From Tatumella morbirosei (GTDB lineage: Bacteria > Pseudomonadota > Gammaproteobacteria > Enterobacterales > Enterobacteriaceae): DNA of 64,000 bases. The position numbers and the translations under genes were made by a program. The DNA lies in contig NZ_JPKR02000003.1 of the NCBI RefSeq assembly GCF_000757425.2, positions 1,550,001 through 1,614,000 of the forward strand. Reading direction: 5' to 3'. Below, piece after piece: positions 8,936 through 20,205 of this stretch. Every line of letters starts with the position of its first letter. Position 1 is the stretch's first letter. A model generated the notes under the pieces. The model ran no database searches. It had not been told where the DNA came from and worked only from the letters and a program-made list of their open reading frames with translations.

Positions 8936-10326
8936 TTCCTGACACCCACATTTAATTCCCCCTGTCGCCATTGTAAATACCAACATTTCTGTTCCCGTAA
9001 CTCTGCCGGTTGTGCCTGTTTGCAGACAAATATGCCGGGAGCACATACCGGTTCATCGTTATAGAACAGTATCGGGATATTCCCCCGTTGCCAGGGCGGA
9101 ATCTGACACTCCTGCCAGATTTTTTTTAGTTCACGACCGCGTTCACGGCCCATAATGTGTAAACGGCCCGTAGCGGTGAATCGCACCGACAAATGCTCAT
9201 TGACCGCAGGCTTGCGTATGCGAACCCCCGAAGAAGCAGACACCAGTTGACCCAGATTATCCGGCAGAGTCAGCGGCTGATTACGGTTAGCCCATTCCAG
9301 TTGTGTATTACGCAAATCGGGGACGGGCCTGACCCACCATAACTGATTGTTATACCGTCGAATTTCCCCATTCCCCGCCACCAGACAAGGGTTAGCATCC
9401 TCACGACTACAGGCGACATTCTGCCAAAGTTGTGCTAACTGATTACGTGATGGCATCGAGGCCCCGCAGTGTGCCAGCCAGCGACGCAATATTGCTGCTC
9501 GTTTCAGAGCTGTCATTTCGATGAGCGGAGAGATCGGTAAGCTCTTCTGCAAGGTAATTAGCTGGCGGAGTTCATCCTGTAATAATTCATCCAGTAAAGT
9601 TTCCTGCTCACCACACAGCTCAGCACTGCGGGCTGCTGCTGCGGGGAAATGAGGCCAGCGTTGCTCCAGTAGTGGCAAAATATTTAACCGCAAAAAATTA
9701 CGGTCGTAGGCAGGGTCACTATTACTGTCGTCATCGACCCACTGCAACTGATGATATTCTGCGTAAGTGGTCAGTTGTTGCCGGGAAAAGGTCAGTAACG
9801 GCCGGACAATTGCTCCGCCGGAAAATGGCAACACCGCAGGCATAGACGCCAGCCCCGCCGGACCACTCCCTCTTTTCAGTGCCAGCAGTAATGTTTCGCA
9901 TTGATCATCCTGGTGATGAGCTGTCAATAATGCCTCCTCACGCTGTAATATTTCGGCGAATACCGCATATCTTGCCTGACGTGCGGAGGCTTCTGTCCCC
10001 TGCCCTTGCGGGTTAAGCGTCACCTTCCTGACGACTAGCGGAATATCCAGCGTCTGACAGACTGACTGGCAGTGCTCTGCCCATTGATCGGCATAACGGC
10101 TGATACCATGATGGATATGGACAGCACGCACATCAATACTCTGCTGTCTGCGTAAACCAGCAACTGCGTGCAACAGTACTGTGGAGTCCAGACCACCGCT
10201 GAATGCCACCAGCACCTGACTGAACCCAAACAAAGAAATATTTCCGGAAAACTCGCGACTCTGGCCCATGTGGTAACTATTTATAAGTATTGATATCCGG
10301 CACGTTACCGGGAAAACAGGCTTCAT
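8920..10326 (-). CDS. tilS: tRNA(Ile)-lysidine synthase
   Basis: TilS attaches lysine to C34 of the minor tRNA-Ile (CAU anticodon), switching it from reading AUG to AUA; it is essential. The ATP-binding PP-loop SGGLDST is near residue 43. HHQDDQCET and the RNFLR block follow, then the C-terminal TilS domains. The longest frame gives 468 residues against about 430 in E. coli. The first 19 residues (MKPVFPVTC...) have no counterpart, so the true start may be the ATG at 10269 (449 residues). Neither start has a clear ribosome binding site. Confidence 0.93.
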   Translation of the reverse strand: MKPVFPVTCRISILINSYHMGQSREFSGNISLFGFSQVLVAFSGGLDSTVLLHAVAGLRRQQSIDVRAVHIHHGISRYADQWAEHCQSVCQTLDIPLVVRKVTLNPQGQGTEASARQARYAVFAEILQREEALLTAHHQDDQCETLLLALKRGSGPAGLASMPAVLPFSGGAIVRPLLTFSRQQLTTYAEYHQLQWVDDDSNSDPAYDRNFLRLNILPLLEQRWPHFPAAAARSAELCGEQETLLDELLQDELRQLITLQKSLPISPLIEMTALKRAAILRRWLAHCGASMPSRNQLAQLWQNVACSREDANPCLVAGNGEIRRYNNQLWWVRPVPDLRNTQLEWANRNQPLTLPDNLGQLVSASSGVRIRKPAVNEHLSVRFTATGRLHIMGRERGRELKKIWQECQIPPWQRGNIPILFYNDEPVCAPGIFVCKQAQPAELREQKCWYLQWRQGELNVGVRNEEGS

Positions 10327-10399
10327 TCAAGCCATCGTTCTGACTGTCGCTGTCATCAATTTTCTGAACGGTACTTAATACACTCCCTCTGAGGGCATC

Positions 10400-10789
10400 T
10401 CAAAGCTGGCAAATTTCCAGAGGTAAACCATCAGGATCGGAAAAAAAAGTGAAAGGTTTGCCAGTAATAGGGTCAATGCGGACAGGTTCACATTCCACTC
10501 CACGTTGTTTTAATTCCGCTACCGAAGCTTCAATGTTATCAACATTAAATGCCAGATGGCGTAAGCCAATAGCTTCCGGAAAGCTGGGACGCGGAGGTGC
10601 GGAAGGAAACGAAAACAACTCAATCAGATACTCGCCATTCAACGCTAAATCGCCTTTCCAGGAATCTCTGGTTTCCCGATACGTCTCCTGTAATAGCGTA
10701 AACCCCAAGACATCGCAATAGAACGCCCGGCTTTTCGGGTAATCTGAGGCAATAATGGCAATGTGATTAATACTTTTCAAACCTGGCAT
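10400..10789 (-). CDS. yaeR: VOC-family glyoxalase-like protein YaeR
   Basis: This 129-residue protein is the counterpart of E. coli YaeR, a small vicinal-oxygen-chelate fold protein related to glyoxalase I. It has two beta-alpha-beta-beta-beta modules. Likely metal ligands are visible in HHIAI-type INHIAIIA near the N terminus, LRHLAF in the middle and PDGLPLEICQL at the end. The substrate is unknown. In E. coli ldcC lies between yaeR and accA; that gene is missing here. Confidence 0.9.
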   Translation of the reverse strand: MPGLKSINHIAIIASDYPKSRAFYCDVLGFTLLQETYRETRDSWKGDLALNGEYLIELFSFPSAPPRPSFPEAIGLRHLAFNVDNIEASVAELKQRGVECEPVRIDPITGKPFTFFSDPDGLPLEICQL

Positions 10790-10876
10790 AGGGGGCTTCC
10801 TGTTAAAAAGACGGGAGTTAACCCGGATACGTTAAACCACCTACGTACAGAGGGCAATCCGCCAGAATCCGGAAAC

Positions 10877-10905
10877 AAAAAAGGCCGCATTAAGCGACCT
10901 TTTTG
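10877..10905 (-). terminator. terminator after accA
   Basis: On the minus strand AAAAAGGTCGC, loop TTAA, TGCGGCC pairs (one G-T pair) and is followed by six T. It lies 14 bases past the accA stop and ends the long lipid A-dnaE-accA transcript. Confidence 0.8.
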
Positions 10906-10918
10906 GCTGGAATGATGA

Positions 10919-11878
10919 TTACGCGTAGCCGTAATTCATTAAACGCTGATAACGGCGGTCCAGTAACTGTTCCTGGCTTAACGCATCCAGTTCAGCCAGA
11001 TCACTTAGCAGTTGTTGTTTAAGTGACTCAGCAATTATTTCCGGATGACGGTGTGCACCACCCAAAGGCTCAGGAACGACCGTATCAATCAGATCCAGTT
11101 CCTTCAGTCGATTAGCGGTGATCCCCATGGCATCGGCTGCCAGCGGTGCTTTATCTGCACTTTTCCACAGAATAGACGCACAGCCTTCCGGCGAAATCAC
11201 TGAATAGGTGCTGTACTGCAGCATATTCACTTTGTCACCGACACCGATCGCCAGTGCCCCACCCGAACCACCTTCACCGATAACGGTACAAATGACCGGG
11301 ACTTTCAGACCCGACATTTCACGTAAATTGCGTGCGATAGCTTCAGACTGACCACGTTCTTCAGCTCCGACCCCCGGATAAGCCCCCGGAGTATCGATAA
11401 AAGTAATGACCGGCATGTTAAACCGTTCTGCCATTTCCATCAGACGCAGTGCTTTACGGTACCCTTCCGGGGCTGGCATTCCGAAGTTACGACGAATTTT
11501 TTCTTTAGTTTCACGGCCTTTCTGATGTCCGATAATCATCACCGGACGGCCGTCTAACCGGGCAATCCCGCCGACAATCGCTTTATCATCCGCATAAGCA
11601 CGGTCTCCCGCCAGTTCATCAAAATCATCGAACGCATGGCGGATATAATCCAGGGTATAAGGACGCATCGGATGGCGCGCAAGCTGCGCTACCTGCCATG
11701 CACCCAGATCTGAGAAAATTTTCCGGGTCAACTCTACGCTTTTTTCGCGCAGACGCTGCACTTCCTCATCCAGATTAATATCGTGTTTTTCATCCTGACG
11801 ACCAATTGAGGTCAGCGAATCGATTTTCGCTTCCAGTTCTGCAATTGGTTGTTCAAAATCCAGGTAATTAAGACTCAT
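10919..11878 (-). CDS. accA: acetyl-CoA carboxylase, carboxyltransferase subunit alpha
   Basis: AccA pairs with AccD to move the carboxyl group from carboxybiotin to acetyl-CoA, giving malonyl-CoA, the first committed step of fatty acid synthesis. The 319-residue protein equals E. coli AccA in length. It has the crotonase-like carboxyltransferase core with [18 protein letters not shown] (around 161-178) and the oxyanion-forming [12 protein letters not shown] (around 201-212). It follows dnaE by 12 bases at the end of the lpx-dnaE block. Confidence 0.98.
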   Translation of the reverse strand: MSLNYLDFEQPIAELEAKIDSLTSIGRQDEKHDINLDEEVQRLREKSVELTRKIFSDLGAWQVAQLARHPMRPYTLDYIRHAFDDFDELAGDRAYADDKAIVGGIARLDGRPVMIIGHQKGRETKEKIRRNFGMPAPEGYRKALRLMEMAERFNMPVITFIDTPGAYPGVGAEERGQSEAIARNLREMSGLKVPVICTVIGEGGSGGALAIGVGDKVNMLQYSTYSVISPEGCASILWKSADKAPLAADAMGITANRLKELDLIDTVVPEPLGGAHRHPEIIAESLKQQLLSDLAELDALSQEQLLDRRYQRLMNYGYA

Positions 11879-11890
11879 AATGTTCCTGTT

Positions 11891-14800
11891 TTAGTCAAAC
11901 TCCAGTTCCACCTGCTCCGATCCTATCAACGAACGCAAATCGTTTAGCAGACGATCACTGGGCGAGATTCGCCACGATGCACCAAAGCGTAACCTGGCCC
12001 GAGCATCCTCTCTCTGATAGTAGAGATGTACCGGAATGGTCCCCGAACGATGTGGCTCCAGGGACTGACGGAGACGGTTTAAAAGCTGGTCATCAATTTG
12101 CCTGTCCGTCAGCGAGATAGCAAGACCACGGGCATATTTTTCCCGGGCTTCGTCAATATCCATCACTTCCCTGGCAGTCATTTTCAACCCGCCACTGAAG
12201 TCATCAAAGCTGACTTGTCCGCTAACGATCAGAATACGATCTTTTTCCAGCAAATGCTGGTATTTATCAAGCGCATCAGTGAAAAGCATGATCTCCAGAC
12301 GACCAGAACGATCATCCAGAGTACAGATGCCAATACGATTACCTCGTTTGGTCACCATAACTCGCGCAGCCAGAACTAATCCGGCAGCCACGGTTATCTT
12401 ACCACGCTCTGTCGGGTGCATATCTTTAAGACGTGTCCCCCCGACATAGCGCTCAATTTCTTTCAGGTACTGGGTGATCGGGTGACCTGTCAGGTACAGC
12501 CCCAACGTTTCCCGTTCACCATCCAACTGAACCTGTTCCGGCCAGGGCATAACACTGGCATAAGACTGTTCTACCTGTTCAGGTTTCTCTGCCAACACAC
12601 CAAACATGTCCGCCTGACCAATCGCCTCAGCTTTCGCATGCTGATCGGCAGCCTTTAATGCTGCGTTCAGGGAACTCATCAATGCAGCACGATGAGGCCC
12701 TAACCTGTCAAAGGCTCCGGACATTATCAGTTTTTCCATCACCCGGCGATTTATTTTTTTAATATCTGTTCTGGCGCACAGGTCAAATAGCTCTTTAAAA
12801 TATCCTCCATTGTTTCGCGCTTCAAGAATTGCCTCTATTGGCCCTTCTCCGACACCTTTTATTGCACCAATACCGTAAACGATTTCTCCGTCATCGTTGA
12901 CATGAAACGGGTACAAGCCAGAGTTAATATCTGGTGGCAGAACTTTCAGTCCCATACGCCAGCATTCATCCACCAGACCCACCACTTTTTCGGTGTTATC
13001 CATATCCGCAGTCATGACCGCCGCCATAAACTCTGCCGGGTAATGGGCTTTTAGCCACAAGGTCTGGTATGACACTAAAGCATAGGCAGCTGAGTGAGAT
13101 TTGTTAAATCCGTAACCGGCAAATTTCTCTACCAGGTCAAAGATTTTCATCGATAATTCACCGTCGATTCCCATCGACTCTGCGCCATCCCGGAATACCG
13201 AGCGCTGCTTGGCCATTTCTTCCGGTTTCTTTTTCCCCATCGCACGGCGCAACATATCTGCCCCGCCAAGGGTATAGCCCGCCAGTACCTGAGCAATCTG
13301 CATTACCTGTTCCTGATACAGAATAATGCCATAGGTGGGTTCCAGCACCGGTTGCAGGGACTCATGCTGCCACTGTATGTCCGGATAGGAGAGTTCTTCA
13401 CGACCATGTTTACGGTCAATAAAGTTATCTACCATTCCGGACTGCAGAGGGCCCGGGCGGAACAATGCCACCAGTGCAATCATATCTTCGAAACAGTCAG
13501 GCTTCAGACGTTTTATCAGATCTTTCATACCGCGGGATTCAAGCTGGAACACCGCTGTCGTTTCCGCCCGTTGCAACATATCAAAACTTTTCTTGTCATC
13601 CAGCGGGATAGACGCGATATCGATCGGCGACTCTCCGTGCTTAGCGCGCCGGGCATTGATCATCTCCAGTGCCCAGTTAATGATGGTCAGGGTACGTAAA
13701 CCCAGGAAGTCGAACTTCACCAGCCCGGCATATTCGACATCGTTCTTATCAAACTGAGTAACCGGATGCTGCCCAAGCTCATCACAATATAAAGGTGCGA
13801 AATCGGTAATTTTGGTCGGTGCAATCACCACCCCACCGGCATGTTTACCGGCGTTACGGGTGACCCCTTCCAGCTTACGAGCCATATCGATAAGCGCTTT
13901 GACTTCTTCGTCGGCTTCATAAATCTCAGGTAGCTGGGGCTCTGCCGCAAAAGCTTTCTCCAGCGTCATCCCCGGATCCGGAGGCACCAGTTTGGAGATC
14001 CTGTCGACAAATCCATACGGGTGGCCCAGCACCCGGCCGACATCCCGGATAACCGCTTTTGCGGCCATGGTCCCAAAGGTAATGATCTGCGAAACCGCGT
14101 CCCGACCATACATTTCCGCAACATGATCGATGACCAGATCACGTTTTTCCATGCAGAAATCGACGTCGAAATCGGGCATCGATACACGCTCAGGGTTCAG
14201 AAAACGTTCAAAAAGCAGATCAAATTCCAGTGGATCCAGATCGGTGATCTTCAGTGCGTAAGCCACCAGCGACCCTGCACCGGATCCTCTTCCAGGCCCG
14301 ACCGGGACTCCGTTATCTTTGGACCACTGAATAAATTCCATTACGATCAGGAAGTAACCAGGGAATCCCATCTGGTTTATGACACCCAGCTCAATTTCCA
14401 GACGCTCATCATAGGCAGGTCTTTTTTCAGCACGAACCGCCGGGTCCGGAAACAGGAATTCGAGGCGCTCTTCCAATCCTTTACGCGAGCTGTCTACCAG
14501 GAAGTCTTCAGTACTCATTTCCCCGGTGGGGAACTGAGGCAGAAAGTATTCACCCAGCCGGACAGTCACATTACAGCGTCTGGCAATTTCGACACTGTTC
14601 GCCAGTGCTGCCGGAATATCAGCAAACAACTCACACATTTCTGCCTCACTGCGCAGATATTGCTGTGAGCTATAGAGTCGCGGGCGTTTCGGGTCATCCA
14701 GGGTGTAACCATCATGAATTGCTACGCGAATTTCATGCGCATCAAAATCTTCGCTTCTCAGAAAACAAACATCATTGGTCGCAACTACCGGGATATCATG

Positions 14801-15373
14801 TTCAACAGCCAGTTCTATGGCCAGATGCAGATAATCTTCCTCATCCTGTCGGCCGGTACGATGCAATTCAAGATAGAAACGGTCGGGGAAATATTGCTGA
14901 TAAAACTCAAGACATTGTCGTGTCAGGCTCTCATTGCCACGCAGTAAGCTTTTACCTATATCACCTTTTCGCCCACCGGATAGCAGAATCAGACCTTCGC
15001 CTAATTCCATCAACCAGTCTCTGTCAATAACAGGTCCCTGAGGTCCGTAACCACGCTGGTAGGCTTTTGAAATCAGTAAAGTAAGATTCTGATAACCGGT
15101 ATTGTTGGCTGCCAGAATCGTCAGGGAACTGAATTCATCCCCGGTAAGTTCACTGGCGACCAGGAAATCAGCGCCGATAATAGGTTTAATTCCAGCCCCA
15201 TGAGCAGAACCATAAAATTTCACCAAACCACAGAGGTTAGTGAAATCGGTAATAGCAATCGCTGGCATCTCGAGGGCTGCCGCAGCTTTCACCATAGCAC
15301 CCGTTTTCGCTAATCCATCAATCATGGAATAGTCGCTGTGTACATGCAGATGTATAAAACGGGGTTCAGCCAT
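11891..15373 (-). CDS. dnaE: DNA polymerase III, alpha subunit
   Basis: DnaE is the catalytic subunit of the replicative polymerase. Its 1160 residues equal the E. coli length. From the N terminus one sees the PHP domain ([13 protein letters not shown] near residues 8-20), then the C-family polymerase core. The catalytic aspartates are in PDFDVDF (around residue 400), with a third in [10 protein letters not shown] (around 553-562). A helix-hairpin-helix segment and the OB-fold region follow, with the C-terminal tau-binding part ending in EQVELEFD. The gene sits between rnhB (37 bases upstream) and accA, as in E. coli. Confidence 0.99.
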   Translation of the reverse strand: MAEPRFIHLHVHSDYSMIDGLAKTGAMVKAAAALEMPAIAITDFTNLCGLVKFYGSAHGAGIKPIIGADFLVASELTGDEFSSLTILAANNTGYQNLTLLISKAYQRGYGPQGPVIDRDWLMELGEGLILLSGGRKGDIGKSLLRGNESLTRQCLEFYQQYFPDRFYLELHRTGRQDEEDYLHLAIELAVEHDIPVVATNDVCFLRSEDFDAHEIRVAIHDGYTLDDPKRPRLYSSQQYLRSEAEMCELFADIPAALANSVEIARRCNVTVRLGEYFLPQFPTGEMSTEDFLVDSSRKGLEERLEFLFPDPAVRAEKRPAYDERLEIELGVINQMGFPGYFLIVMEFIQWSKDNGVPVGPGRGSGAGSLVAYALKITDLDPLEFDLLFERFLNPERVSMPDFDVDFCMEKRDLVIDHVAEMYGRDAVSQIITFGTMAAKAVIRDVGRVLGHPYGFVDRISKLVPPDPGMTLEKAFAAEPQLPEIYEADEEVKALIDMARKLEGVTRNAGKHAGGVVIAPTKITDFAPLYCDELGQHPVTQFDKNDVEYAGLVKFDFLGLRTLTIINWALEMINARRAKHGESPIDIASIPLDDKKSFDMLQRAETTAVFQLESRGMKDLIKRLKPDCFEDMIALVALFRPGPLQSGMVDNFIDRKHGREELSYPDIQWQHESLQPVLEPTYGIILYQEQVMQIAQVLAGYTLGGADMLRRAMGKKKPEEMAKQRSVFRDGAESMGIDGELSMKIFDLVEKFAGYGFNKSHSAAYALVSYQTLWLKAHYPAEFMAAVMTADMDNTEKVVGLVDECWRMGLKVLPPDINSGLYPFHVNDDGEIVYGIGAIKGVGEGPIEAILEARNNGGYFKELFDLCARTDIKKINRRVMEKLIMSGAFDRLGPHRAALMSSLNAALKAADQHAKAEAIGQADMFGVLAEKPEQVEQSYASVMPWPEQVQLDGERETLGLYLTGHPITQYLKEIERYVGGTRLKDMHPTERGKITVAAGLVLAARVMVTKRGNRIGICTLDDRSGRLEIMLFTDALDKYQHLLEKDRILIVSGQVSFDDFSGGLKMTAREVMDIDEAREKYARGLAISLTDRQIDDQLLNRLRQSLEPHRSGTIPVHLYYQREDARARLRFGASWRISPSDRLLNDLRSLIGSEQVELEFD

Positions 15374-15410
15374 GGGTTATCCGGTCATGCATTTTAAAGT
15401 ATTAGTGAAA

Positions 15411-16010
15411 TCAGGTTCCGCCAGCGATCAGAACATTTCTGACCGGCGCAAAACTACGGCGATGATGAGGTGTCGCTCCCAGCAAACTCAGCTTTTCCAG
15501 GTGGTAAGCTGTCGGATACCCCTTATGTTTGGCAAAACCATACTCAGGATAGATGGCATCCAGTTTCGCCATTTCGTTATCGCGGGTAACTTTAGCAATA
15601 ATAGATGCAGCACTGATTTCTGCCACCAGACTGTCGCCTTTGACGACTGCCTGCGATTTCATGGGTAACGAAGGGCAACGGTTACCGTCAACAAGTACCC
15701 AGTCAGGTGTAACAGAAAGCCCGGCAACGGCTCTCTGCATGGCCAGCATTGTGGCATGCAAAATGTTCAGTTGGTCTATCTCTTCCGGCTCAGCGCGCCC
15801 GAGGTTCCAGCTGAGTGCTTTTGCTTTAATTTCATCAAACAATGCCAGACGACGTTTTTCGCTGAGTTTTTTGGAGTCTGCCAGTCCCTGAATCGGATTG
15901 GCAGGATCAAGGATAACCGCAGCGGTGACCACCGCACCGACCAACGGCCCCCTGCCAACTTCATCCACACCGGCGATTAGCGTTGCCTGTGGGTAAACAA
16001 ATTCTGTCAT
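15411..16010 (-). CDS. rnhB: ribonuclease HII
   Basis: RNase HII cuts at ribonucleotides embedded in DNA and starts ribonucleotide excision repair. The 199-residue protein has the family motif [12 protein letters not shown]. Asp16 and Glu17 are catalytic, and a third acidic residue lies in WVLVDGNR near 105-112. The ATG overlaps the lpxB stop by 4 bases (ATGA), so translation is coupled to lipid A synthesis genes, as in E. coli. Confidence 0.97.
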   Translation of the reverse strand: MTEFVYPQATLIAGVDEVGRGPLVGAVVTAAVILDPANPIQGLADSKKLSEKRRLALFDEIKAKALSWNLGRAEPEEIDQLNILHATMLAMQRAVAGLSVTPDWVLVDGNRCPSLPMKSQAVVKGDSLVAEISAASIIAKVTRDNEMAKLDAIYPEYGFAKHKGYPTAYHLEKLSLLGATPHHRRSFAPVRNVLIAGGT

Positions 16011-17152
16011 GATACTAACTCCAGCACTGCCTGTGCTGCCTGTTCATCCGCATTCCAGCGAATTTGCTGATGTAATTCGGTAAAGGTTGCAAGGAGCGAA
16101 GCACGCTCTGGTCCCTGATGTAACAAAGGCTCGAGTGCAGCTGCCAGCAATTCAGGCTGGCACTCATCCTGAAGCAATTCTTTTACCACTTCCCTGCCTG
16201 CCAGTAAATTTGGCAGAGATACCCACTCCGTTTTAACCAACCGTTTGGCCAGCCAGAAGGTAAAGGGCTTCATACGATAGCCGACCACCATCGGGCATTT
16301 TGCCAGCATGCACTCCAGGGCTGCCGTACCGGAGGCCAGAATGGCGGCATCACTGGCTATCATCACCTCTCGTGCCTGGCCATCGACCAGGTGCAGAACC
16401 AGTTCAGGGGCTACCACGGATTTAATTTGTTCAAACTGCTCACGGCGACGGGCATTGACCATAGGAACCACGATTTCAAGCCGCGGGTAACGGGCTCGCA
16501 GGAGTTGTGCAGCTTTGAGAAAATCCGCACTGAGCATCTCGACTTCGGCACTCCGGCTACCAGGTAGTAATGCCAGGCAAAGCGCAGCTGCGGAAATCCC
16601 GAGTTTTTCCCGAGCTGCCGCCTTATCAGGAACCAATGGCAGACTGTCTGCCATGGTATGTCCGATAAATCTGCAGGGAACATCATATTTATCGTAGAAA
16701 GCTTTTTCAAACGGCAAAAAGGCCAGCACCAGATCGGTATTACGGCCAATCTTAAACACCCGCTTTTGCCGCCAGGCCCATACCGATGGACTGACGTAAT
16801 GGATCGTCCGGATGCCTGCCTGTTTAAGCCGACCTTCCAGAGGGATATTGAAATCAGGAGCATCTATACCCACAAAAACATCGGGCCTGAGAGCAGTCAG
16901 TCGTCGTGTCAGATCACGACGGATATGCAGCAGACGCGGCAGTCGACCGAGTACTTCGACGATCCCCATCACGGCAAGCTCTTCCATTTCGTACCATGCT
17001 TCACAGCCTTCAGCTTGCATTAGCGGGCCGGCGACACCAACGAAACGAATATCAGGATGTTTTGCTTTTAATGCCCGGATCAGGCCGGCACCAAGAATAT
17101 CGCCGGAGGTTTCCCCGGCGATCAGTGCTACTGTCAGAGAATGCATCACCAT
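16007..17152 (-). CDS. lpxB: lipid A disaccharide synthase
   Basis: LpxB joins UDP-2,3-diacylglucosamine and lipid X into the beta-1,6 disaccharide of lipid A at the inner face of the inner membrane. The 381-residue GT19 glycosyltransferase shows [17 protein letters not shown] near the N terminus, [13 protein letters not shown] around 127-139 and a sugar-nucleotide-binding region with LLPGSR and ASGTAALE. An internal ATG two codons later could also be used. It lies 3 bases after lpxA and overlaps rnhB by 4. Confidence 0.97.
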   Translation of the reverse strand: MVMHSLTVALIAGETSGDILGAGLIRALKAKHPDIRFVGVAGPLMQAEGCEAWYEMEELAVMGIVEVLGRLPRLLHIRRDLTRRLTALRPDVFVGIDAPDFNIPLEGRLKQAGIRTIHYVSPSVWAWRQKRVFKIGRNTDLVLAFLPFEKAFYDKYDVPCRFIGHTMADSLPLVPDKAAAREKLGISAAALCLALLPGSRSAEVEMLSADFLKAAQLLRARYPRLEIVVPMVNARRREQFEQIKSVVAPELVLHLVDGQAREVMIASDAAILASGTAALECMLAKCPMVVGYRMKPFTFWLAKRLVKTEWVSLPNLLAGREVVKELLQDECQPELLAAALEPLLHQGPERASLLATFTELHQQIRWNADEQAAQAVLELVS

Positions 17153-17155
17153 TCG

Positions 17156-17944
17156 TTACCGAATGATTCCACGGGTTGAACGGTCAAAAAAGTCATAAAA
17201 CGGCTGAACTTCACTGTGCTTTTTCGCCAGAGCTTCAATCTCTGGCTTCACTTCATCCAGTGTCTTACCACTGCGGTACAGCAATTTATAAGCGTTACGG
17301 ATAGCATGCAGCGCTTCCTTACTGAACCCACGACGTTTCAGACCTTCAATATTAATACCGAAAGGTGTGGCATGGTTACCCTGAGCAATAACATAAGGAG
17401 GGACGTCCTGAGCAACGCCTGAACATCCCCCCACCATGACATGTGCACCAATCGTACACCACTGGTGCACCGCGGTCATGCCACCAATAATAGCGAAATC
17501 ATCTACCGTGACATGGCCGGCAAGAGTGGCATTATTGGCAAAAATACAGCGGTTACCGATCTGGCAATCATGTGCAATATGGGTGTTAATCATCAACAGG
17601 TTATCACTGCCAACCACAGTGACTCCACCGCCCTGCGTTGTCCCACGATGAATCGAGACACTTTCACGAATACGGTTGCGATCCCCTATTTCAACACGGG
17701 TTTCTTCTTTCGCGTATTTGAGATCCTGGTTTACTTCACCAATGGAAGCAAACTGGTAAATCTCATTCTCTTTACCAATCCGTGTATGACCGTTGATCAC
17801 GACATGTGACTTAACTACAGTCCCTTCACCAATCTCAACATGAGGTCCGATAACACAGAACGGGCCAATCTGAACGCCAGGTCCAATGATGGCACCGTCT
17901 TCAATGATAGAGCTAGGGTGAATGCTGGCGGTTTTATCAATCAC
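17156..17944 (-). CDS. lpxA: UDP-N-acetylglucosamine acyltransferase
   Basis: LpxA adds the 3-hydroxyacyl chain to UDP-GlcNAc, the first step of lipid A synthesis. The 262-residue protein is a left-handed beta helix built of hexapeptide repeats ([18 protein letters not shown] and so on). The catalytic base His125 is in [12 protein letters not shown], at the same number as in E. coli. An alpha-helical C terminus completes the trimer-forming fold. It follows fabZ by 2 bases, so the two enzymes competing for 3-hydroxyacyl-ACP are made together. Confidence 0.98.
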   Translation of the reverse strand: MIDKTASIHPSSIIEDGAIIGPGVQIGPFCVIGPHVEIGEGTVVKSHVVINGHTRIGKENEIYQFASIGEVNQDLKYAKEETRVEIGDRNRIRESVSIHRGTTQGGGVTVVGSDNLLMINTHIAHDCQIGNRCIFANNATLAGHVTVDDFAIIGGMTAVHQWCTIGAHVMVGGCSGVAQDVPPYVIAQGNHATPFGINIEGLKRRGFSKEALHAIRNAYKLLYRSGKTLDEVKPEIEALAKKHSEVQPFYDFFDRSTRGIIR

Positions 17945-17946
17945 GT

Positions 17947-18402
17947 TTATGCCTCCCGGCTACGTGCACACATCATTGTTGCTTCACAGACAATCTTACC
18001 GTCAACAGTAGCAACGCCACTGAAACGCGTCAAACCACGACGGGTTTTCTCGAAAGTGACTTCCATCACCATCTGGTCTCCCGGAACGACAGGTCTTTTA
18101 AAACGGGCGTTATCAATACCAGCAAAATAGTACAGTTCACCAGGCTCCAGCTTTCCGACACTTTTAAATGCCAGAATGCCGGTGGCCTGCGCCATGGCCT
18201 CAAGAATTAACACACCAGGCAAAATGGGTTTGCCCGGGAAATGTCCCTGGAAGAAAGGCTCATTGACAGTCACATTTTTTACTGCACGCAGATACTTATG
18301 TGGCTCAAAATCCTCTACACGGTCAACCAGTAAAAACGGATAGCGGTGTGGCAGAAGTTCCAGAATCTCTTCAATTTTCAGAGTATGTATTTCAGTAGTC
18401 AA
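17947..18402 (-). CDS. fabZ: 3-hydroxyacyl-ACP dehydratase FabZ
   Basis: FabZ dehydrates 3-hydroxyacyl-ACP in fatty acid elongation. The 151-residue hot-dog protein has the catalytic His54 and Glu68 in [20 protein letters not shown]. Its activity balances phospholipid against lipid A, since LpxA uses the same 3-hydroxyacyl-ACP. It lies 2 bases before lpxA and 163 bases after lpxD. That last gap is longer than in E. coli and shows no gene. Confidence 0.98.
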   Translation of the reverse strand: MTTEIHTLKIEEILELLPHRYPFLLVDRVEDFEPHKYLRAVKNVTVNEPFFQGHFPGKPILPGVLILEAMAQATGILAFKSVGKLEPGELYYFAGIDNARFKRPVVPGDQMVMEVTFEKTRRGLTRFSGVATVDGKIVCEATMMCARSREA

Positions 18403-18565
18403 AATACTCTTCCTGTCCTAAAAATCTGTTAGCAATAATAACACGACCCGCATGCTCATAGAGTGCATCGCAGGTCGCAAATAGAAAAATATCGAGTCAG
18501 CTCAATTATTCCCGGATGCGAACTGAAATCAGCCACGACATCCTGCAGAACAGGCCGTATTATGG

Positions 18566-19591
18566 TTAGTTCTCTTTTCCGACTTTACGCTCAATGGCCT
18601 TCAGTCGTTTGCTCATATCATCGATATTCATTACCAGCGCAGCTGTTTTACGCCAGACTTTGTTCGCCTGAAGTGGTATTCCGGAAGAGTAAACTCCGGG
18701 CTCAGTGATAGGTCTCATCACCATTCCCATGCCAGTGACCGTGACTTTATCACAAATTTCCATATGACCATTAATCACGCTGGCACCGCCAATCATACAG
18801 TAACGACCAATTTTCAGGCTACCGGCCATTATAACGCCACCAGCGACTGCTGTATTGTCACCAATTATGACATTATGTGCAATCTGGCATTGGTTATCTA
18901 TGATAACACCATTCCCAATCTGAGTGTTATCCAGCGCACCACGGTCAATTGTGGTACAGGCACCAATTTCTACACGGTCACCAATAACGACTGAACCGAG
19001 TTGAGGGATTTTCACCCAGTTCCCCCGATCATTAGCATAGCCAAAACCATCGGCTCCAATCACAGTTCCGGACTGAATCAGGCATTGCTCACCAATCAGG
19101 ACTTCATGGTAGACCGACACGTTCGCCCAGAGTTTTGTTCCTGCACCGATGCGGGTGTTCTTACCGATAAAGCAGCCAGCACCGATAACGACGTTATCAC
19201 CCAGTTCAACACCAGATTCAATCACCGCATTTGCACCGATGGAGACATTAGCGCCTAGTTTAGCCGCAGGTGAAATCACCGCACCTGGTGCAATATTTTC
19301 TGCAGGAGAAGGGGTCGTGTCGAGAATCTGGGCCATGCGGGCATAGGTCAGATAGGGATCTTTCACCACCAACGCTGCACTATGACACCATTCCAGATCA
19401 GCTTCCGTCAGCACCACAGCATCTGCTTTGCAGTGCGCAAGTTGCTCGCGGTAGCGACTGTTTGCCAGAAATGTGATGTTTCCGGGGACTGCAGATTGCA
19501 TAGAAGCAATGCCGGAGATGGCGATATCGCCATCTCCGTGCAATTCTGCATCTAACTGCTGAGCTAAGTCAGCCAGTCGAATAGATGACAT
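18566..19591 (-). CDS. lpxD: UDP-3-O-(3-hydroxyacyl)glucosamine N-acyltransferase
   Basis: LpxD adds the N-linked 3-hydroxyacyl chain in the third step of lipid A synthesis. The 341-residue protein (E. coli 341) has an N-terminal uridine-binding domain (residues 1-100). A left-handed beta helix of hexapeptide repeats follows, with the catalytic His in [12 protein letters not shown] near 239. The C-terminal helical tail is [18 protein letters not shown]. It follows skp by 3 bases. Confidence 0.98.
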   Translation of the reverse strand: MSSIRLADLAQQLDAELHGDGDIAISGIASMQSAVPGNITFLANSRYREQLAHCKADAVVLTEADLEWCHSAALVVKDPYLTYARMAQILDTTPSPAENIAPGAVISPAAKLGANVSIGANAVIESGVELGDNVVIGAGCFIGKNTRIGAGTKLWANVSVYHEVLIGEQCLIQSGTVIGADGFGYANDRGNWVKIPQLGSVVIGDRVEIGACTTIDRGALDNTQIGNGVIIDNQCQIAHNVIIGDNTAVAGGVIMAGSLKIGRYCMIGGASVINGHMEICDKVTVTGMGMVMRPITEPGVYSSGIPLQANKVWRKTAALVMNIDDMSKRLKAIERKVGKEN

Positions 19592-19594
19592 TAA

Positions 19595-20095
19595 TTATTT
19601 AACCTGTTTCAGCACGTCAGCAGTGATATCTTTTGCATCAGTTGCATAGGCAACGGCGTTCGAATCAATAACAATATCATAGCCTTCGCTGGAAGCGACT
19701 TTCTTCACTGCAGCCTGAATCTGAGTCAGCAGCTTGTTACGCTCTTCAGTCTGGCGACGACGGTTGTCATCTTCAAAAGCCTGCGCTTTTTCAGAGAAAG
19801 CCTGGCGTTTAGCCATGATGTCTTTCTCAGTACTCGCGCGAACACTGGCTTTCATTGTAGAGGCGTTGCGTTGGAAATTCTGCATCTGGGCCTGAAGAGC
19901 ACGTTCCTGAGCCTGCAGATCAGTTGCACGACCTTTGAACTCGTTCTCAAGCTGACGGGCAATCGCAGCACGCTGTGGTAGCTGCTGGAAGATATTAGAT
20001 ACGTTGACTACTGCAATTTTGTCAGCGGCCTGTGCTGCTACAGAAGAAGCAGCCAGAGCGAGACCAAGACCTGCGGCACATAACAACTTTTTCAC
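19595..20095 (-). CDS. skp: periplasmic chaperone Skp
   Basis: Skp is a trimeric jellyfish-shaped chaperone that holds unfolded outer-membrane proteins in the periplasm and passes them to the BamA complex. I start it at GTG 20095, because an AAGGAG site lies 6 bases upstream and the protein then opens with a normal signal peptide ([20 protein letters not shown], cleavage after AQA). This gives 166 residues against 161 in E. coli. The rest is charged, Gln-rich coiled coil, as expected. It lies between bamA and lpxD. Confidence 0.94.
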   Translation of the reverse strand: MKKLLCAAGLGLALAASSVAAQAADKIAVVNVSNIFQQLPQRAAIARQLENEFKGRATDLQAQERALQAQMQNFQRNASTMKASVRASTEKDIMAKRQAFSEKAQAFEDDNRRRQTEERNKLLTQIQAAVKKVASSEGYDIVIDSNAVAYATDAKDITADVLKQVK

Positions 20096-20205
20096 TATAA
20101 ACTCCTTACCATCACCGTTTGTGTCGTAGACACTGTTTTTGCAAAACAAAACAGCAGGTTATGCTGTTTTGTTGCAATACACTTTAGCAAGTTACAGTCA
20201 GTATT

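Noticed and set aside
14021-14668. 215-codon plus-strand frame inside dnaE
   Set aside because: Antisense to the polymerase core; long only because dnaE codon use avoids stops in that frame.
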